DNA of 64,000 bases from Dromiciops gliroides (lineage: Eukaryota; Chordata; Mammalia; Microbiotheria; Microbiotheriidae). The stretch's first letter is position 1. Each line of letters starts with the position of its first letter. Under the pieces are notes generated by a model. That model was given only the letters and a program-made list of their open reading frames with translations, did not search any database and was not told the origin of the DNA. The stretch is from contig NC_057861.1 in NCBI RefSeq assembly GCF_019393635.1, positions 86,049,827 to 86,113,826 of the forward strand. Direction: 5' to 3'. Positions 10,401-21,371 of the stretch are shown one piece after another. Both the position numbers and the translations under genes were made by a program.

Positions 10401-10920
10401 TAGTCCTAGTCATTCCCAATCAAGGTCCTTTCCTTTCCTTGATCCTCCTTTTTCTCCCACTGTGTGTTTGATTTGTTTTCTTGGTGGTTATTGTTGGTTT
10501 TTTTTTAAACTGGGTTTGGCGAAAGATAACGAGTTTAATTTTTGACATGTTTTACTTGAGGCTACAACTGGGCATTCTGTTGGAAACAATCTACAAATAA
10601 GTGAAGTCTGTGATGGAGTTTATAAGAAGGGTTGGTTGGGCTAAGTAATAAAGGAAGTTAGAAAGATAAAGAAGCCTGTGAACAGTGACCATTTCATTTA
10701 TACAAGGTGATAACATGAAGGGCAGTGTTACAAAGGAAGAAACTGCTTTGTTTACTTCTGGCCTTACTGAGCTCTTCATTTCTACTCGCCCTCCGTTTTT
10801 CTATGACTGCCCTCCCCTATTTTTGAAGTGTGTCTTTTCAATTAATTTCAACAAATTTTGATAAACACCTAATAAACACTATATTAAAACCTGGGAATAA
10901 ATGAATTTTTTTTTTTAAAA
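10400..10920. other. about 500 bp without a recognised feature
   Basis: Plain intergenic sequence. No repeat or exon was recognised. Confidence 0.4.
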
Positions 10921-10930
10921 AAAGTCATTG

Positions 10931-11370
10931 GTGCAATGGTACAGAAGAGTTCCAGGGAACTCATAATAGAAGAGGATCTCCAAATCCAAGGAAAAAAAAA
11001 AAAGAACTGTGGAGTATAGATGCTGAATGAACCATACGATTTCTTTTGTTTTTTGGTGCTGTTGGTTTTTTTTCTAATTTGAGGTTTTTCATCATTGCTC
11101 TGATTTTTTCTCTTATAACAGGACTAATGCAGAAATAGGATTAATGTTATTATGTGTATATATATATATGTGTATATCTATATCTATATCTATAGGTATA
11201 TAGAAATATAGATATAACCTATATCAGATTACCTGCTGTCTAGGGAAGGGGGGAGGGAGGTGAGGGAGGGAGAAAAATCTGAAATTGTAAAGCTTGTATA
11301 AACAAAAGTTGAGAACTATCTTTACATGTAACGGAAAAAATAAAATACCTTATATGTAAAATTAAAAAAC
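10931..11370 (+). mobile_element. L1 LINE 3' end, 5'-truncated
   Basis: Begins at GTGCAATGGTACAGAAGAG and ends ACATGTAACGGAAAAAATAA plus tail. It matches the longer copy at 47117-47904 almost base for base. The TSD AAAGTCATTG occurs at 10921-10930 and 11371-11380. It includes a GT/TA simple repeat at about 11150-11215 and a G-rich GGGGGGAGGGAGG block. Confidence 0.9.
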
Positions 11371-11382
11371 AAAGTCATTGTT

Positions 11383-11527
11383 GGGGCAGCTAGGTGGCGC
11401 AGTGGATAGAGCACCGGCCCTGGAGTCAGGAGTACCTGAGTTCAAATCCGGCCTCAGACACTTAACACTTACTAGCTGTGTGACCCTGGGCAAGTCATTT
11501 AACCCCCATTGCCTCACTAAAAAAAAA
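11383..11527 (+). mobile_element. WSINE1-type SINE inserted at an L1 target site
   Basis: Near-consensus copy with the ATTGCCTCACTA type of 3' end. TSD AAAGTCATTGTT at 11371-11382 and 11528-11539. Its left TSD overlaps the right TSD of the L1 just before it. Confidence 0.94.
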
Positions 11528-11739
11528 AAAGTCATTGTTTTTTCTTTCTTTCCTGATTTTTCTTTCCATATTTTTTCTGACTTCCCTATCAGTCTCTCTC
11601 TAACACACTCCTAATTTACTCACTTCCCTCTACATCAGTACATACAAATATTCCCAGGTCTCCCTTTCATTTTTATTTCTTATAGTTCAGTAATATTCCA
11701 TTACATTCACAAACCATAATTTGTTTAGCCATTCACCAA

Positions 11740-11905
11740 TTAATGGCTACCAAGAGCTTACATACTAAATAGAGAGATATATAAATATATATAACACATA
11801 TATGTGTGTATGTACATACAGGATATACACTAAATGAATACAAGGTAGTTTTGAGGGAGGGTATTAGCAGGTAAGAGAAATCAGGAAAGGTCATATGCAG
11901 GAAGT
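11740..11905 (-). mobile_element. L2 LINE fragment
   Basis: Antisense L2 landmarks: AAGAGCTTACATACTAAAT, ACATACAGGATATAC, ATGAATACAAGGTAGTTT. A TA/TG simple stretch sits in the middle. Confidence 0.6.
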
Positions 11906-11921
11906 GATATATCAACAGAAT

Positions 11922-12632
11922 ATTTTTTTTTTTGCAGGGCAATAGGGGTTAAGTGACTTGCCCAGGGTCACACAGCTAGTAAATGTTAAATGTCTGAGGT
12001 CACATTTGTGGTAAAAAAAATGAAAGTTTTTTTAACAGTCAGTTAGCGATAACTGAAAGACGCCAGTTTTTTGAAGGACCACCCATTCGGGGAGGAGACC
12101 ATGACGAACCGCCAGTCCATCTGCTAAGCACTCCACTTCCGGGGTGCGAGCTTAAAAGGCAAGGAGAGAACGGAAGTGAGGTCTTTTTTTGCTCTCCTCG
12201 CCCGCTGGCTTGTTCTGCACACACAGACGCTGACTCAGGTTCGACTCGGCCTGGTTCTCCATAACAGCACGTGCTTGATGCAGCTCTCAGCCTCAGAGGT
12301 GGCCTTGGGTTTTTGGTAGTTCTATACAGGTTTTTGGTGAGTTCTATATGGAATATTGACTAAGCTTAGATTTAAGACTATTTGTTTGTATTTCTACTTT
12401 CCTATCTCTCTAATCAACATCACCTTGTAATTCCCAAACAATAAAAGCTCTAACTAAAGATCAGAGGTTTCTTCCACTTACTGGTCTGTAATAAATAAGG
12501 GAAAGATAAATAAGGGAAAAGTTAAAGGGGAGTTTAATGCTCTTGTATCCAATTTTAAATCTCACACATTTGAACTCAGGTCCTCCTGAATCCAGGGCCG
12601 ATGCTCTATCCACTGTGTCACCTAGCTGCTCC
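11922..12632 (-). mobile_element. WSINE1-type SINE split by a solo LTR
   Basis: The two halves (11922-12006 and 12571-12632) join into one SINE. The outer TSD TATCAACAGAAT / TATCAACTGAAT lies at 11910-11921 and 12633-12644 (11/12). Confidence 0.92.
12007..12566 (+). mobile_element. Solo LTR of an endogenous retrovirus, 560 bp
   Basis: Starts TGTGGTAA and ends ATCTCACA. It is flanked by the 4-bp TSD CATT (12003-12006, 12567-12570), and removing it restores the host SINE exactly. It contains a TATA-like CTTAAAAGG near 12150, AATAAA at 12440-12445 (so + orientation), and two ETS-type motifs, CACTTCCGG near 12128 and CGGAAGTG near 12170. It is GC-richer than its surroundings. No internal retroviral sequence is present. 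Confidence 0.85.
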
Positions 12633-12830
12633 TATCAACTGAATCTTAAAAGACACTAGGAATTCCAAGATATGGCGATAAGAAGGGTATGCATTCTGGG
12701 TGTGCATTCTGGATATGCCAATGCAAAGGTATAGAGATGGAAAATTGAGCATCCTGTTGGGAAAACAGAGGTTGGCCATATGTGGAATGGAATGATATAA
12801 AAGTAGATTAGAAACCTGGGAAGGGGCCAG

Positions 12831-12996
12831 GGTTTTTGTTTTTGTTTTGGGGGTTTTTCTGTGGGGCAATGAGGGTTAAGTGACTTGCCCAGGGTCACAC
12901 AGCTAGTAAGTGTCAAGTGTCTGAGGCCAGATTTGAACTCAGATCCTCCTGAATCTAGGGCCAGTGCTCTATCCACTGCACCACCTAGCTGCCCCC
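12831..12996 (-). mobile_element. WSINE1-type SINE
   Basis: TSD AGGGGCCAG at 12822-12830 and 12997-13005. Tail reads as T/G-rich. 3' end is the GGGGCAATGAGG type. Confidence 0.92.
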
Positions 12997-13449
12997 AGGG
13001 GCCAGATTCTAAAAAGTTTTACATGACAAACAAAAGAGTTTAGATTTTATTCTCATAGTAATTAGGAATTTATTGGGAACCTAACATTGTCAAACTTCTG
13101 CTTTAAGAAAATTCCCTTGGTGGCTTAGTGTAGAATTCATAGCACAGATACCTGAGCCAGGTATATGTGTATGAAAAGACAAGAACCAATGAAAGATGTT
13201 ATGGCTAGATGGGAAAAAAATCAACAAGATTAAATATGTAGGGTAAATGAAGGTGAAAAGTCAAGGATAAGCCACCAGGCTCTGGGCAGTCATAGGAATA
13301 GATATTCTAATGTTCTGGAATTCAGAAGCAGAAGACTGACAGAATAACTAGTATTTTATGATAATCAACGAACAGTTATTAGTCACCCACTCTATGCCTA
13401 CCTAGCATACTAGTCACCATGAATATAGTCAAAATCAAGAAAGTACTTG

Positions 13450-13730
13450 CCCTCAAAAGAAAAAAGAAAACCTATCAGGCACCTACTATATGCCTGGCAC
13501 TGTACTGAACACTTCACAAATATTTTCTCATTTGATTCTCATAACAACCCTGGAAAGTAGGTGCTATTATCTTCATTTTATAGTTGAGTGAGCCCCCTCC
13601 CCCCCCAAAAAAAAATGTTAAATGACTTGCCAAGAGTCCATAAGTATCTGAAGTCAGATCTGAACTTGGGTCTTCCTGATTCCAGACCCAGCACAAAATC
13701 CACCATGCCACCTGACTGCCCCCTCGATGG
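13450..13730 (-). mobile_element. MIR-type SINE
   Basis: Reverse order GCACCTACTATATGCCTGGC, CTCATAACAACCCTGG, GACTTGCCAAGAGTCC, then CACCATGCCACCTGACTGCC. A C-run and an A-run interrupt the middle. Confidence 0.7.
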
Positions 13731-14119
13731 AGAGTACGTTCTATTGGAAGATATGTGGAGATATATTCACAGATAAATACATACAGGATAGATGCGAGGT
13801 AAAAACAGTGATGGAGAAGGGGAGGGCAAAGGGCAGGAAGCCTCTTGAAAGAGGTGGTATTTGAGTTCAACCCTGAAAGGAGCTAAGGGAGTTTCAAAAG
13901 GTAAAGATGTGAAGGGCCAACTTTCCAAGAATCAAGAAAGGCACAGAAAAGGAGATGGAATGTCATGGCTAAACTGTAGAGGGGATGAGGGGAGTACTGT
14001 GTTATCACTCTGGAAAAATGGGTAGGAACCACACTGTGAAGATTTAAAATGCCAAATACAGAAGTTTGTATTTTATCCTAAGGGCAATGCAGAGCATAAT
14101 GTGATTAGACCTGCTTTTT

Positions 14120-14275
14120 CTTTCTTTCTTTCTTTTTTTTTTGTGGGGCTATGGGGGTTAAGTGACTTTCCCAGGGTCACACAGCTAGTGTCAAGTGTCA
14201 GAGGCCAGATTTGAACTCAGGTCCTCCTGAATCCAGGGCCGGTGCTTTATCCACTGTGCTATCTAGCTGCCCCAC
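14120..14275 (-). mobile_element. WSINE1-type SINE
   Basis: TSD ACCTGCTTTTT on both sides (14109-14119 and 14276-14286). The tail contains a CTTT repeat. Inserted in an antisense L2. Confidence 0.92.
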
Positions 14276-15118
14276 ACCTGCTTTTTAGGAATATCAATAT
14301 GGCAGCGAGGTAGAAGATGGATTGGAGAGGAGATTGCCTGGAGGTAGGGAGACCCATTAGGAGGTTCATGTAATAGTCCTGGGAAGAGGGAAGAGGGCCT
14401 AAATTAGGGTGGTTGTGTTTTAAGTAGAGAAAAAGGCAATAGATGCATATTGATTTGTCAGTTGACTAGATATAGCGTTTGAGAAAAAGTAGAGTGGTGA
14501 CTCCTACATTGTGAACTTAGGTGATTGGAAGAAACATGTTGCCATGTAGAGAAATGAGGAAATTGGCAGTGAGGGATTTAGGGGGAAAGGTAATGAGTTT
14601 TTGTTTTGAACATGTCCGGGTGTGAGATGCCTCTGGGAACTTCGGGTGGAGTTGTCAAGCAGGCATTTGGAGATATGGGAATCATCTTCATAGAGATGAT
14701 AAATCTATGGGAGCTGATGAGATCATGAAGAGAGCATAGAGAAGAGAGACAGAACCATAGAGCATCCCTGGGCATAAATGGTTGGGACGTGGATGATGAA
14801 CCTGCAAAGGAAACTAAGAATCATGAAAATGAGGGAGAGAACAATGACTGTGTGTTTTTTTAATTAACTAAAACTGTGTTTCATAAGTCAATTGCTATTG
14901 CACCAGTTTTGGCAGTAAGCATTTATTATTTATTAATGTTATATAACAGTAAAGGGTTGACCATATTTCTCCCTAACTTCTCATGGTCTCAGGCCATCAG
15001 ACCTATGTTGTCCTAAGAGGGAGGGCCAAGCCAAGAGCGCTTGCCAATGAGAGAGAGAGCCAAGTACCAGCCAAGACGGAGCGCCCTCCTGGTGTGGCCA
15101 AGGGTTTTATCCTCTTTT

Positions 15119-15263
15119 TTTTTTTTTTCAGTGAGGCAATTGGGGTTGTGACTTGCCCAGGGTCACACAGCTAGTAAGTGTTAAGTATCTGAGGCCAGAT
15201 TTGAACTCAGGTCCTCCTGACTCCAGGGCTGGTGCTCTATCCACTGTGCCACCTAGCTGCCCC
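15119..15263 (-). mobile_element. WSINE1-type SINE in an LTR
   Basis: TSD TATCCTCTTTT at 15108-15118 and 15264-15274 (11/11). The paralogous LTR at 43.2 kb lacks this insertion, confirming the boundaries. Confidence 0.95.
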
Positions 15264-15314
15264 TATCCTCTTTTGATAGAGGTGGGTCATTATACATTGA
15301 TCAAAGCTAATTGG

Positions 15315-15447
15315 GAACAGCTAGGTGGTCCAGTGGGTAAAGCACCAGCCCTGGATTCGGGAGGACCTGAGTTCAAATCTGGCCTCAGACACTGGACACT
15401 TACATAGCTGTGTGACCCTGGGCAAGTCACTTAATCCATGCAAAAAT
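15315..15447 (+). mobile_element. WSINE1-type SINE in an LTR
   Basis: TSD AAAGCTAATTGG at 15303-15314 and 15448-15459 (12/12). The empty site is visible in the LTR at 43237. Its 3' end is shortened and lacks the usual CATTGCC segment. Confidence 0.94.
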
Positions 15448-15755
15448 AAAGCTAATTGGCCAGCATCACTCAGTTCCATTGGTTGACATGACTTGAAGGT
15501 GATCTAAATTAAAATAAACTGTATAGATGACATCAGGGAAAGGCCCTCACTCATGTTGCTACAGGCAAAGGCCTTTATCCAGGTGTGGTCTGATCTCATC
15601 AGTTCACTGTGCTAGACAAAAGAATCTGTCTCCATGTCTTTTGTTCCCTTGGGTTCATCCCAATCAAGAAGAACAGGACTTTCAGGCTTGAGGGGGAGAA
15701 AGGACTGATCTCTGGGTCCCCCAATACATCCATTATTAATAATCATTTGTTCACA

Positions 15756-16640
15756 GACAGAAGAGTGTTATGAAAACTCAAGAAGGAAGGAGTAGGAGTA
15801 TACAGAAGAATGAAGGGTTGAACAGTACCAGATATTTCAGAGATGTCAAGAAGGAAAAAGGCTGACAAAAGGCCACAGGCTTTAGACATTGTTAGTAACC
15901 CTGGGGAGAGAAGTTGGAATCAAGAGGTGGAAACCGAGATCATACTATAAATAGGACTAATATGTGAGTGGGAGTTGAGAAAACATTCATCTCGTTGTGG
16001 TTTCCCCATCTAAAATTAGGAGGATTAGATTATGTGATTTTAGCTCTGATACTTAGAGATTGTAATTAGGACCACATCATCCTTTTACACCTCAGTCCCA
16101 TTGCCTCCTCTTTTTCCTTACCAATTTCAACAGCTTTCATTTAGGATACATTGCAGAAACCAAACACCAAGTTCATTTAAGTCCTGGTCCCTCTTCCAGG
16201 GAGTTCATAGTCCAGTAGGGAGAGAAACACATATACAACTACAAGACAAAATAAAGGAGTTTGCTCTGGGTTCCCTCACTTATGTGGGGGAGTGGTCCCT
16301 GCCAAAGATCAGGGCTCAGGCTCTACCTGAATTATGGATGACAGTGCCCAAAATAAATAAGTTCAAACATAATAGATCTGAGCCTCTGAGCAAATAAAAA
16401 AATGCCAATAAATAGTTTTTAGAATACCACCATCATTCACCATAAAGAAAATTAATACCTAAGATGTTCCTGGTCATCAGATGATTCACTGTCTCTAAAA
16501 CACTGATCTCCCTGAGACCTCTAGATTTACCTTGTAATGGAGGGAACCTCCAAAATTTCCTCCAGACTGAGTGAAACTTGGGATCAATCCAAAGCAATAA
16601 ACTTCCTTCCAGTGGAAAATGCTACACAGGGGGCTACAAC
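15756..16640 (-). other. Old antisense L2 pieces and unassigned sequence
   Basis: 16140-16260 looks like antisense L2 (CTTCCAGGGAGTTCATAGTCC, then ACAACTACAAGACAAAATAAAG). The rest shows no family I can name and no exon. Confidence 0.4.
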
Positions 16641-16649
16641 GATAAAGAT

Positions 16650-16863
16650 TAAAAAATGACATAATTCCTCCTTTATGGAGCTTACATTTTGGGGATAAGA
16701 ACAAAAGGAAAAAATACAACATGTAAATAATTATAAAACTATGATAAGTGTCATGTATAGCATGTGAGAGAAAGGAGAGATCTAGACAAAGTACTTTAGG
16801 AAAATTTGAGGAGGAATGAATGTACTGGTAGGGAGATCAGGAAAGGATGTATACCTTTAAGAC
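16650..16863 (-). mobile_element. L2 LINE fragment
   Basis: Antisense L2 3' part: TATGGAGCTTACATTTTGGGG, ACATGTAAATAATTATAA, GGAGATCAGGAAAGGATG. Confidence 0.6.
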
Positions 16864-16879
16864 AGGTTCACCTTTTCTT

Positions 16880-17030
16880 TTTTTTTTTTTTTTTGCAGGA
16901 CAATGAGGGTTAAGTGACTTGCCCAGGGTCACATGGCTAGTAAGTGTCAAGTATCTGAGGTCGGATTTGAACTCAGGTCCTCCTGAATCCAGGACCGGTG
17001 CTTTATCCACTGTGCTACCTAGCTGCCCCC
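16880..17030 (-). mobile_element. WSINE1-type SINE
   Basis: TSD AGGTTCACCTTTTCTT at 16864-16879 and 17031-17046 (16/16). Near-consensus, so recent. Confidence 0.95.
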
Positions 17031-17120
17031 AGGTTCACCTTTTCTTAGTTGCCACTGTAACATACAAGGTCCTGAACTATATGTTCCAAATAACGTTAAG
17101 CTGAGCACTAGTAAATTTTC

Positions 17121-17285
17121 TTTTTCTTTTTTTTTCTTTTTTTTTTTTTGCAGGGCAATAAAGGTTAAGTGACTTGCCCAGGGTCACACAGCTAGTAAGT
17201 ATCAAGTGTCTGAGGTCGGATTTGAACTCAGGTCCTCCTGAATTCAGGGCAGGTGCTTTATCCACTGCACCACCTTGTTGCCCAC
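17121..17285 (-). mobile_element. WSINE1-type SINE
   Basis: TSD AGCACTAGTAAATTTTC / AGCACTAGTAACTTTTC at 17104-17120 and 17286-17302 (16/17). Only about 75 bp separate it from the previous copy's right TSD. Confidence 0.94.
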
Positions 17286-17606
17286 AGCACTAGTAACTTT
17301 TCAAGAAATCAGGTACTTAACTTATTTAAGTTGAAAAGAAGACTAAATTCAATACTAGGGAAGAATACATTCAATACTAAGCAATACTTAATCCAAGTGA
17401 TAGCCAGACTAATTTTCAAGATTTCAACTTTCCATGGGGACTTGAACCAAAAGGAGTTAATGTGGTAAGTCATCTTTTTCACTGTTAACTTGAGCTCAAG
17501 CTCATATCTTGCTGGCTCATACATTAAAATAGAAATGATTGACACAAGGCATCTATGGCTAAATGGCCACCTTTAAATAGAATTTTTTAAAAATTATAGG
17601 AATTTT

Positions 17607-17764
17607 GGGGGCAGCTAGGTGGCACAGTGGATAAAGCACCAGCCCTGGATTCAGGAGGACCCGAATTCAAATTCGGCCTCAGACACTTGATACTTACTAG
17701 CTGCGTGACCATGGGCAAGTCACTTACCCCTCACTGCCCCACACACAAAAATAAATAAATAATG
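17607..17764 (+). mobile_element. WSINE1-type SINE
   Basis: Flanked by AATTATAGGAATTT on both sides. The tail is ACACAAAAATAAATAAATAA-like. Confidence 0.93.
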
Positions 17765-18150
17765 AATTATAGGAATTTAAAGAAGTGGCCAAGAGACTAT
17801 ATAGGAAACAGGACCAAAACCTGAGATAACAGGTCCTATTACAACCCAGATCTTTATAATCTTTTGAGAAGAAAGATTCGATTTCCACATTATGGTTCAT
17901 TCATTGTAACAGCAATCAACAGCAATAATGTAGCAAGCATTCCAAAGTTACTCTGAATAAGGCCTGTAGACAGGAAATAAGTTCTCATGAAGGATGGAAC
18001 TAGTCATGGTCAACCTAAAACTAAAATGACTTCCACAAGTGAGGCAGAGAGAGGACATCATTGAACATAAGTCAAGTTGACTCATGACATTTGGTACCAG
18101 TTAGTCCCCTGGAACAAGGGGTAATGATGCAAGACCACCTTAAGGTGCAC
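17765..18150. other. about 385 bp without a recognised feature
   Basis: No repeat or exon was recognised. Confidence 0.4.
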
Positions 18151-18152
18151 TT

Positions 18153-18308
18153 GGGGCAACTAGGTGGCACAGTGGATAAAACACCAGCCCTGGATTCAGG
18201 AGGACCTGAGTTCAAATCTGGCCTCAGACACTTGACACTTACTAGCTCTGTGACCCTAGGCAAGTCACCTAACCCTCATTGCCCCCCAAAAGAAAAAAAC
18301 AAGAAAAA
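18153..18308 (+). mobile_element. WSINE1-type SINE
   Basis: Full-length copy with GGGGCAACTAGGTGGCACAG start and CATTGCCCCCC 3' end. TSD is unclear (GTGCACTT versus GAGCACTA). Confidence 0.9.
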
Positions 18309-18385
18309 TGGAGCACTAAGTTGTCCTATAAGTGTTAAGCACATAAAAGAGAAACACCTTAGGGGAACACTAAAAGAAGTACTCT

Positions 18386-18535
18386 GGGGCAGCTAGGTGG
18401 TGCAGTGGATAGAGTACCTGCCTTGGAGTCAGGAGGACCTGAGTTCAAATCCAGTCTCGGACACTTGATACTTACTAGCTGCGTGACCCTGGGCAAGTCA
18501 CTTAACCCCCACTGCCTCACCAAAAAAAAAAAAAA
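18386..18535 (+). mobile_element. WSINE1-type SINE
   Basis: Full-length copy with a TGCCTCACC 3' end. Flanks AAGTACTCT and AAGTACCCT form a TSD with one mismatch. Confidence 0.92.
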
Positions 18536-18679
18536 GTACCCTAAGGTTTCTTGTAGTCAAGCTATCCCCAAACATTTCTAGGAATCCCACAGGGCTCAAT
18601 ACTAGATACTTGGAACACATGCATGAAAAGACATAGTTTGTGTCTGTGACAGAGAAAATTAGACAGACAAAACTAATTT

Positions 18680-18823
18680 TTTTTTTTTGCAGGGCAATGA
18701 GGATTAAGTGACTTGCCCAGGGTCACACAATTGGTTAAGTATCAAGTGTCTGAGGCCAGATTTGAACTCAGGTCCTCCTGAATCCAGGGCCGGTGCTTTT
18801 TCCACTACGCCACCTAGCTGCCC
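18680..18823 (-). mobile_element. WSINE1-type SINE
   Basis: TSD GACAAAACTAATTT / GACAAAACTATTTA at 18666-18679 and 18824-18837 (12/14). Confidence 0.93.
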
Positions 18824-18989
18824 GACAAAACTATTTATGAAAGCATATTGAATGGAAAAAAATGGGGAAGAGATTATGATGGACTACAGAATGATCTAGA
18901 TTAATTCAGGAAGGTTTCCTAGAGGCTATGGGTAATTTTTTTATCAAGACAAACAATATCTGTTACACACTAAATATGTACTTACACTC

Positions 18990-19434
18990 TTTTAGAAATT
19001 GTATAGAAAGCAAAATGTTTGAGAAGCTATTTCACTGGAGATACAAAAACAATATAAAAACTGTCCCTAACCTCAAAGAAAGTTTATATTCTACTGGGAA
19101 ATACATTTCACAGATAAGCAAATAGACAATATATATTTATTTTGAAATACAGTGGTGGGATATATTTATTTTGAAATACAGTGGTGGGAAATACAGGGAG
19201 GTATCCTAACACCTGGGGAAGGCCTTCTAAGAGGCCTTAACTTGAGTTAAATCTTGAAAAGGGCTTTGAGTCAGGAGAGGCAAAGGTTTAGAGGGAGAAC
19301 ATTCCAGGCATTTGGAAAAGCACAACGGTAGGAGATGAGACATCACATTTGGGGAAGGATGTGTAAGCCTAGCTTGGCTAGAATATAGAGTGGGTAAAGG
19401 GGAGCAAGCCATAATGTGGTAAGTAAAATTATAT
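18990..19434 (-). mobile_element. L2 LINE fragment
   Basis: Antisense L2: CCCTAACCTCAAAGAAAG, GAGAACATTCCAGGCATTTG, CAAGCCATAATGTGG. It also holds a short duplication of ATATATTTATTTTGAAATAC near 19130-19190. It appears to continue after the LTR at 19995. Confidence 0.6.
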
Positions 19435-19995
19435 GTGGTCACCTTATTTTTGTCCCAAGTTTGGGGAAAATTAGCTGGGGTTTCTAATATATTGCTACTT
19501 ATAAATTAGAAGCTTTAGCACCAGTTTGGGGGCATTAAGCATTTATTAAATCATATTAGGTATTAGTAAAGGTAGAGCACATGGCCCTGACAGTTAGGAA
19601 AGCCTTGCTAGGATCTAGGGAAGAAGAGAGAAAAAAGTGCCTTCACCTATGAGTCTTGGGCCAAAAAAGGAAGTTTCTCTCCCTGTGTGACCAGAAGTTT
19701 CCTGCAGGTCCCAATGAGAGGTGGTCCTTACACACTGCTTCAGGCTAATTGGCTAGCATCACCCAAATTCATTGGTTCACTGGACTTGAGGGTGGTCCAT
19801 GAGCAGACCACGCCTAAGGTCAGAGTTCAGAGACTTCCCCACCCTTAGGGCCAGGCTCTCAGGTAAGTATGATTTCAATCAAGTCAACTTTAAGTGAGTT
19901 AATCAGCAAAGTCAATCCAATCAATCCCAATATTAACCTCCTCCCCTCCCCCCAGCAGGGTCTCTGGGCATCCCCAAGCCCATTATTCTCTCACA
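19435..19995 (-). mobile_element. LTR (family 2), diverged copy
   Basis: Shares AGCACCAGTTTGGG, GCTAATTGGCTAGCATCA, TTCATTGGTTCAC, GGTGGTCCATGAG and a terminal TTATTCTCTCACA with the LTRs at 14849 and 42919, in the same order. AGCATTTATTAAA gives AATAAATGCT on the minus strand. Ends are approximate. Confidence 0.6.
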
Positions 19996-20880
19996 GTAAT
20001 CACCCTGAAAAGATAGTCTGGAACCAGATTGTGAAGGATTTCCAGTCCCCAGGAAGTTTATATTTCTTGTCTTTTATAAGAGGCTTTTCCCATTCCCCCT
20101 CAATGCTATTCCTACCAAAACTACCTCCAATGTTCCATGCATATATCTTATATGCATGCAGTCATTTAAAGGTTGTCTCCACCATTAGGACGCGAGCTCC
20201 TGGCATACAGCGAATGCTGGCTGACTTGCCTTAATGTCAGTGAAAAGCTACTGAAGCTTCTTGAGATGATCTATATGATCAGTCCTGCCCTTTAGGAATG
20301 TGAATTTGCCAGACATGCAGGGGATGAATTAGAGAAGTTATGGACTGGAGACAAAGAGAAAAATCAGAAGGCAATAGTCCAGGTGAGAGGTGAAGAGGAC
20401 CTGGATTAGGTTGATTCTGTTGTAAGTAGAGAAAGGGGGATGGAAGCAAGAGTTGTGCAGGAGGCACAAGCAACAAAACTTGTCAATTGGTTGTTACAGA
20501 GTTTGAGAAAGATTAGTAGTGTTGGCTTAAACTTGAGACTTAAGCTAACATTTATATAAGTGTCTTAAGGTTTACAAAGAGCTTTACAAATATCTCACTT
20601 TATCCTCACAATCCTGGGAGATAGATGCTATTATTACACCTATTTTACAGAAGAGGAAATTGAGTCTGAGAAAAGTTAAGTCAGTCCTAGGTTATGAACC
20701 TGAGTGATTGGAGGAAAGAGATTGTCCTCCACAGAAACAGAGAATTTAGGAGGAGGGCTGGGTGTCAAAGCAAACAAAAATAATAACTTCTGTTTTGGAT
20801 GTGTGTGTTTGCAATGCCTAACAGACTCCAGTTGGAGAAGTCAAGTAGGCAATTGGAGATCACAGGCCTAAATCCAAAGA
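19996..20880 (-). mobile_element. L2 LINE fragments
   Basis: Antisense L2 landmarks: CCAGATTGTGAAGGATTT, ATGGACTGGAGACAAAG, GGCAATAGTCCAGGTGAGAG, CTCCAGTTGGAGAAGTCAAG. A MIR at 20545-20690 interrupts it. Confidence 0.6.
20545..20690 (-). mobile_element. MIR SINE fragment
   Basis: TAACATTTATATAAGTG, AGCTTTACAAATATCTCAC, TTTTACAGAAGAGGAAATTG in reverse-MIR order. Confidence 0.75.
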
Positions 20881-20884
20881 GAAC

Positions 20885-20998
20885 TTAGAAGGCCACCTCC
20901 TCCTTTTACAATCCAAACTCTTCATTTTATAGATGAAGAAGCTCAGAAGCAAAGAATTTAAAGAATTTGCACCAGGTTACAGAGGCAGTAAATGCCTG
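20885..20998 (-). mobile_element. Old CORE-type repeat fragment, cut by the ERV
   Basis: TTTTATAGATGAAGAAGCTCAG and ACCAGGTTACAGAGGCAGTAAATG resemble a diverged MIR. It continues beyond the ERV at 24726 (GGACTGGAAC...), giving an intact pre-insertion sequence. Confidence 0.55.
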
Positions 20999-21369
20999 TG
21001 TAACGATTGGAATAACGCCACCTGCTGGATACTAACTGTAGAAGAGTTCTGCCCATGAAGCGAAGGTCTTTGAGGGCAAGACCAGGAGTCTTTTCTTCAG
21101 GAGTCAGGAAGTGACGCGGACTAGTGGGAGGAGGAAGGAAGAGACTGGCGCTCAGTCTCGCGCTTTTTCCTTTGGACTCTGGTGGAGAGCGGAGCTAGAA
21201 ATGTGCTCTCCCTTTAATAGATAGGAATCTAGGCCTTTCTCTCTCTCTTTACCAAATTCTTATTCTCCTTAATAAATGCTTAAAAGTCTAACTTGCTAAA
21301 GCTTATAATTTATTGGCGACCACTCATTAGATATTTTAGACAGACTAGCTAGAATTTTAGCCCTTAACA
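20999..21369 (+). repeat. 5' LTR of the ERV (371 bp)
   Basis: Begins TGTAACGATTGG and ends CCCTTAACA. AATAAA at 21271-21276 would be the poly(A) signal. A composite CAGGAAGTGACG near 21104 resembles an ETS site next to a CRE half-site. No strong TATA box is visible. Near its 3' end it contains TTGGCGACCACTCATT, which resembles a tRNA-Arg-type primer site but lies inside the repeated LTR. Confidence 0.92.
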
Positions 21370-21371
21370 GA

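Larger units (their letters stand above)
13365..14845 (-). mobile_element. L2 LINE mosaic, antisense
   Basis: Old antisense L2 sequence. Landmarks: GGGGAGGGCAAAGGGCAGGAAG, TTTAAAATGCCAAATACAGAAG, CATAATGTGATTAGACCTGC, GGATTGGAGAGGAGATTG, TAATAGTCCTGGGAAG. Broken by a MIR at 13450-13730, a SINE at 14120-14275, and ending at an LTR near 14849. Confidence 0.65.
14849..15755 (-). mobile_element. LTR (family 2) with two nested SINEs
   Basis: Aligns along its length with the LTR at 42919-43580. Shared landmarks: GCACCAGTTT, GGTCATTATACATTGATCAAAG, CAGTTCCATTGGTTGACATG, and GGTCCCCC near the end. On the minus strand it carries AATAAA (from TTTATT near 14925) and a TATA-like GATAAAAC. SINEs sit at 15119-15263 and 15315-15447. 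The ends are approximate and I could not define a TSD. Confidence 0.75.
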
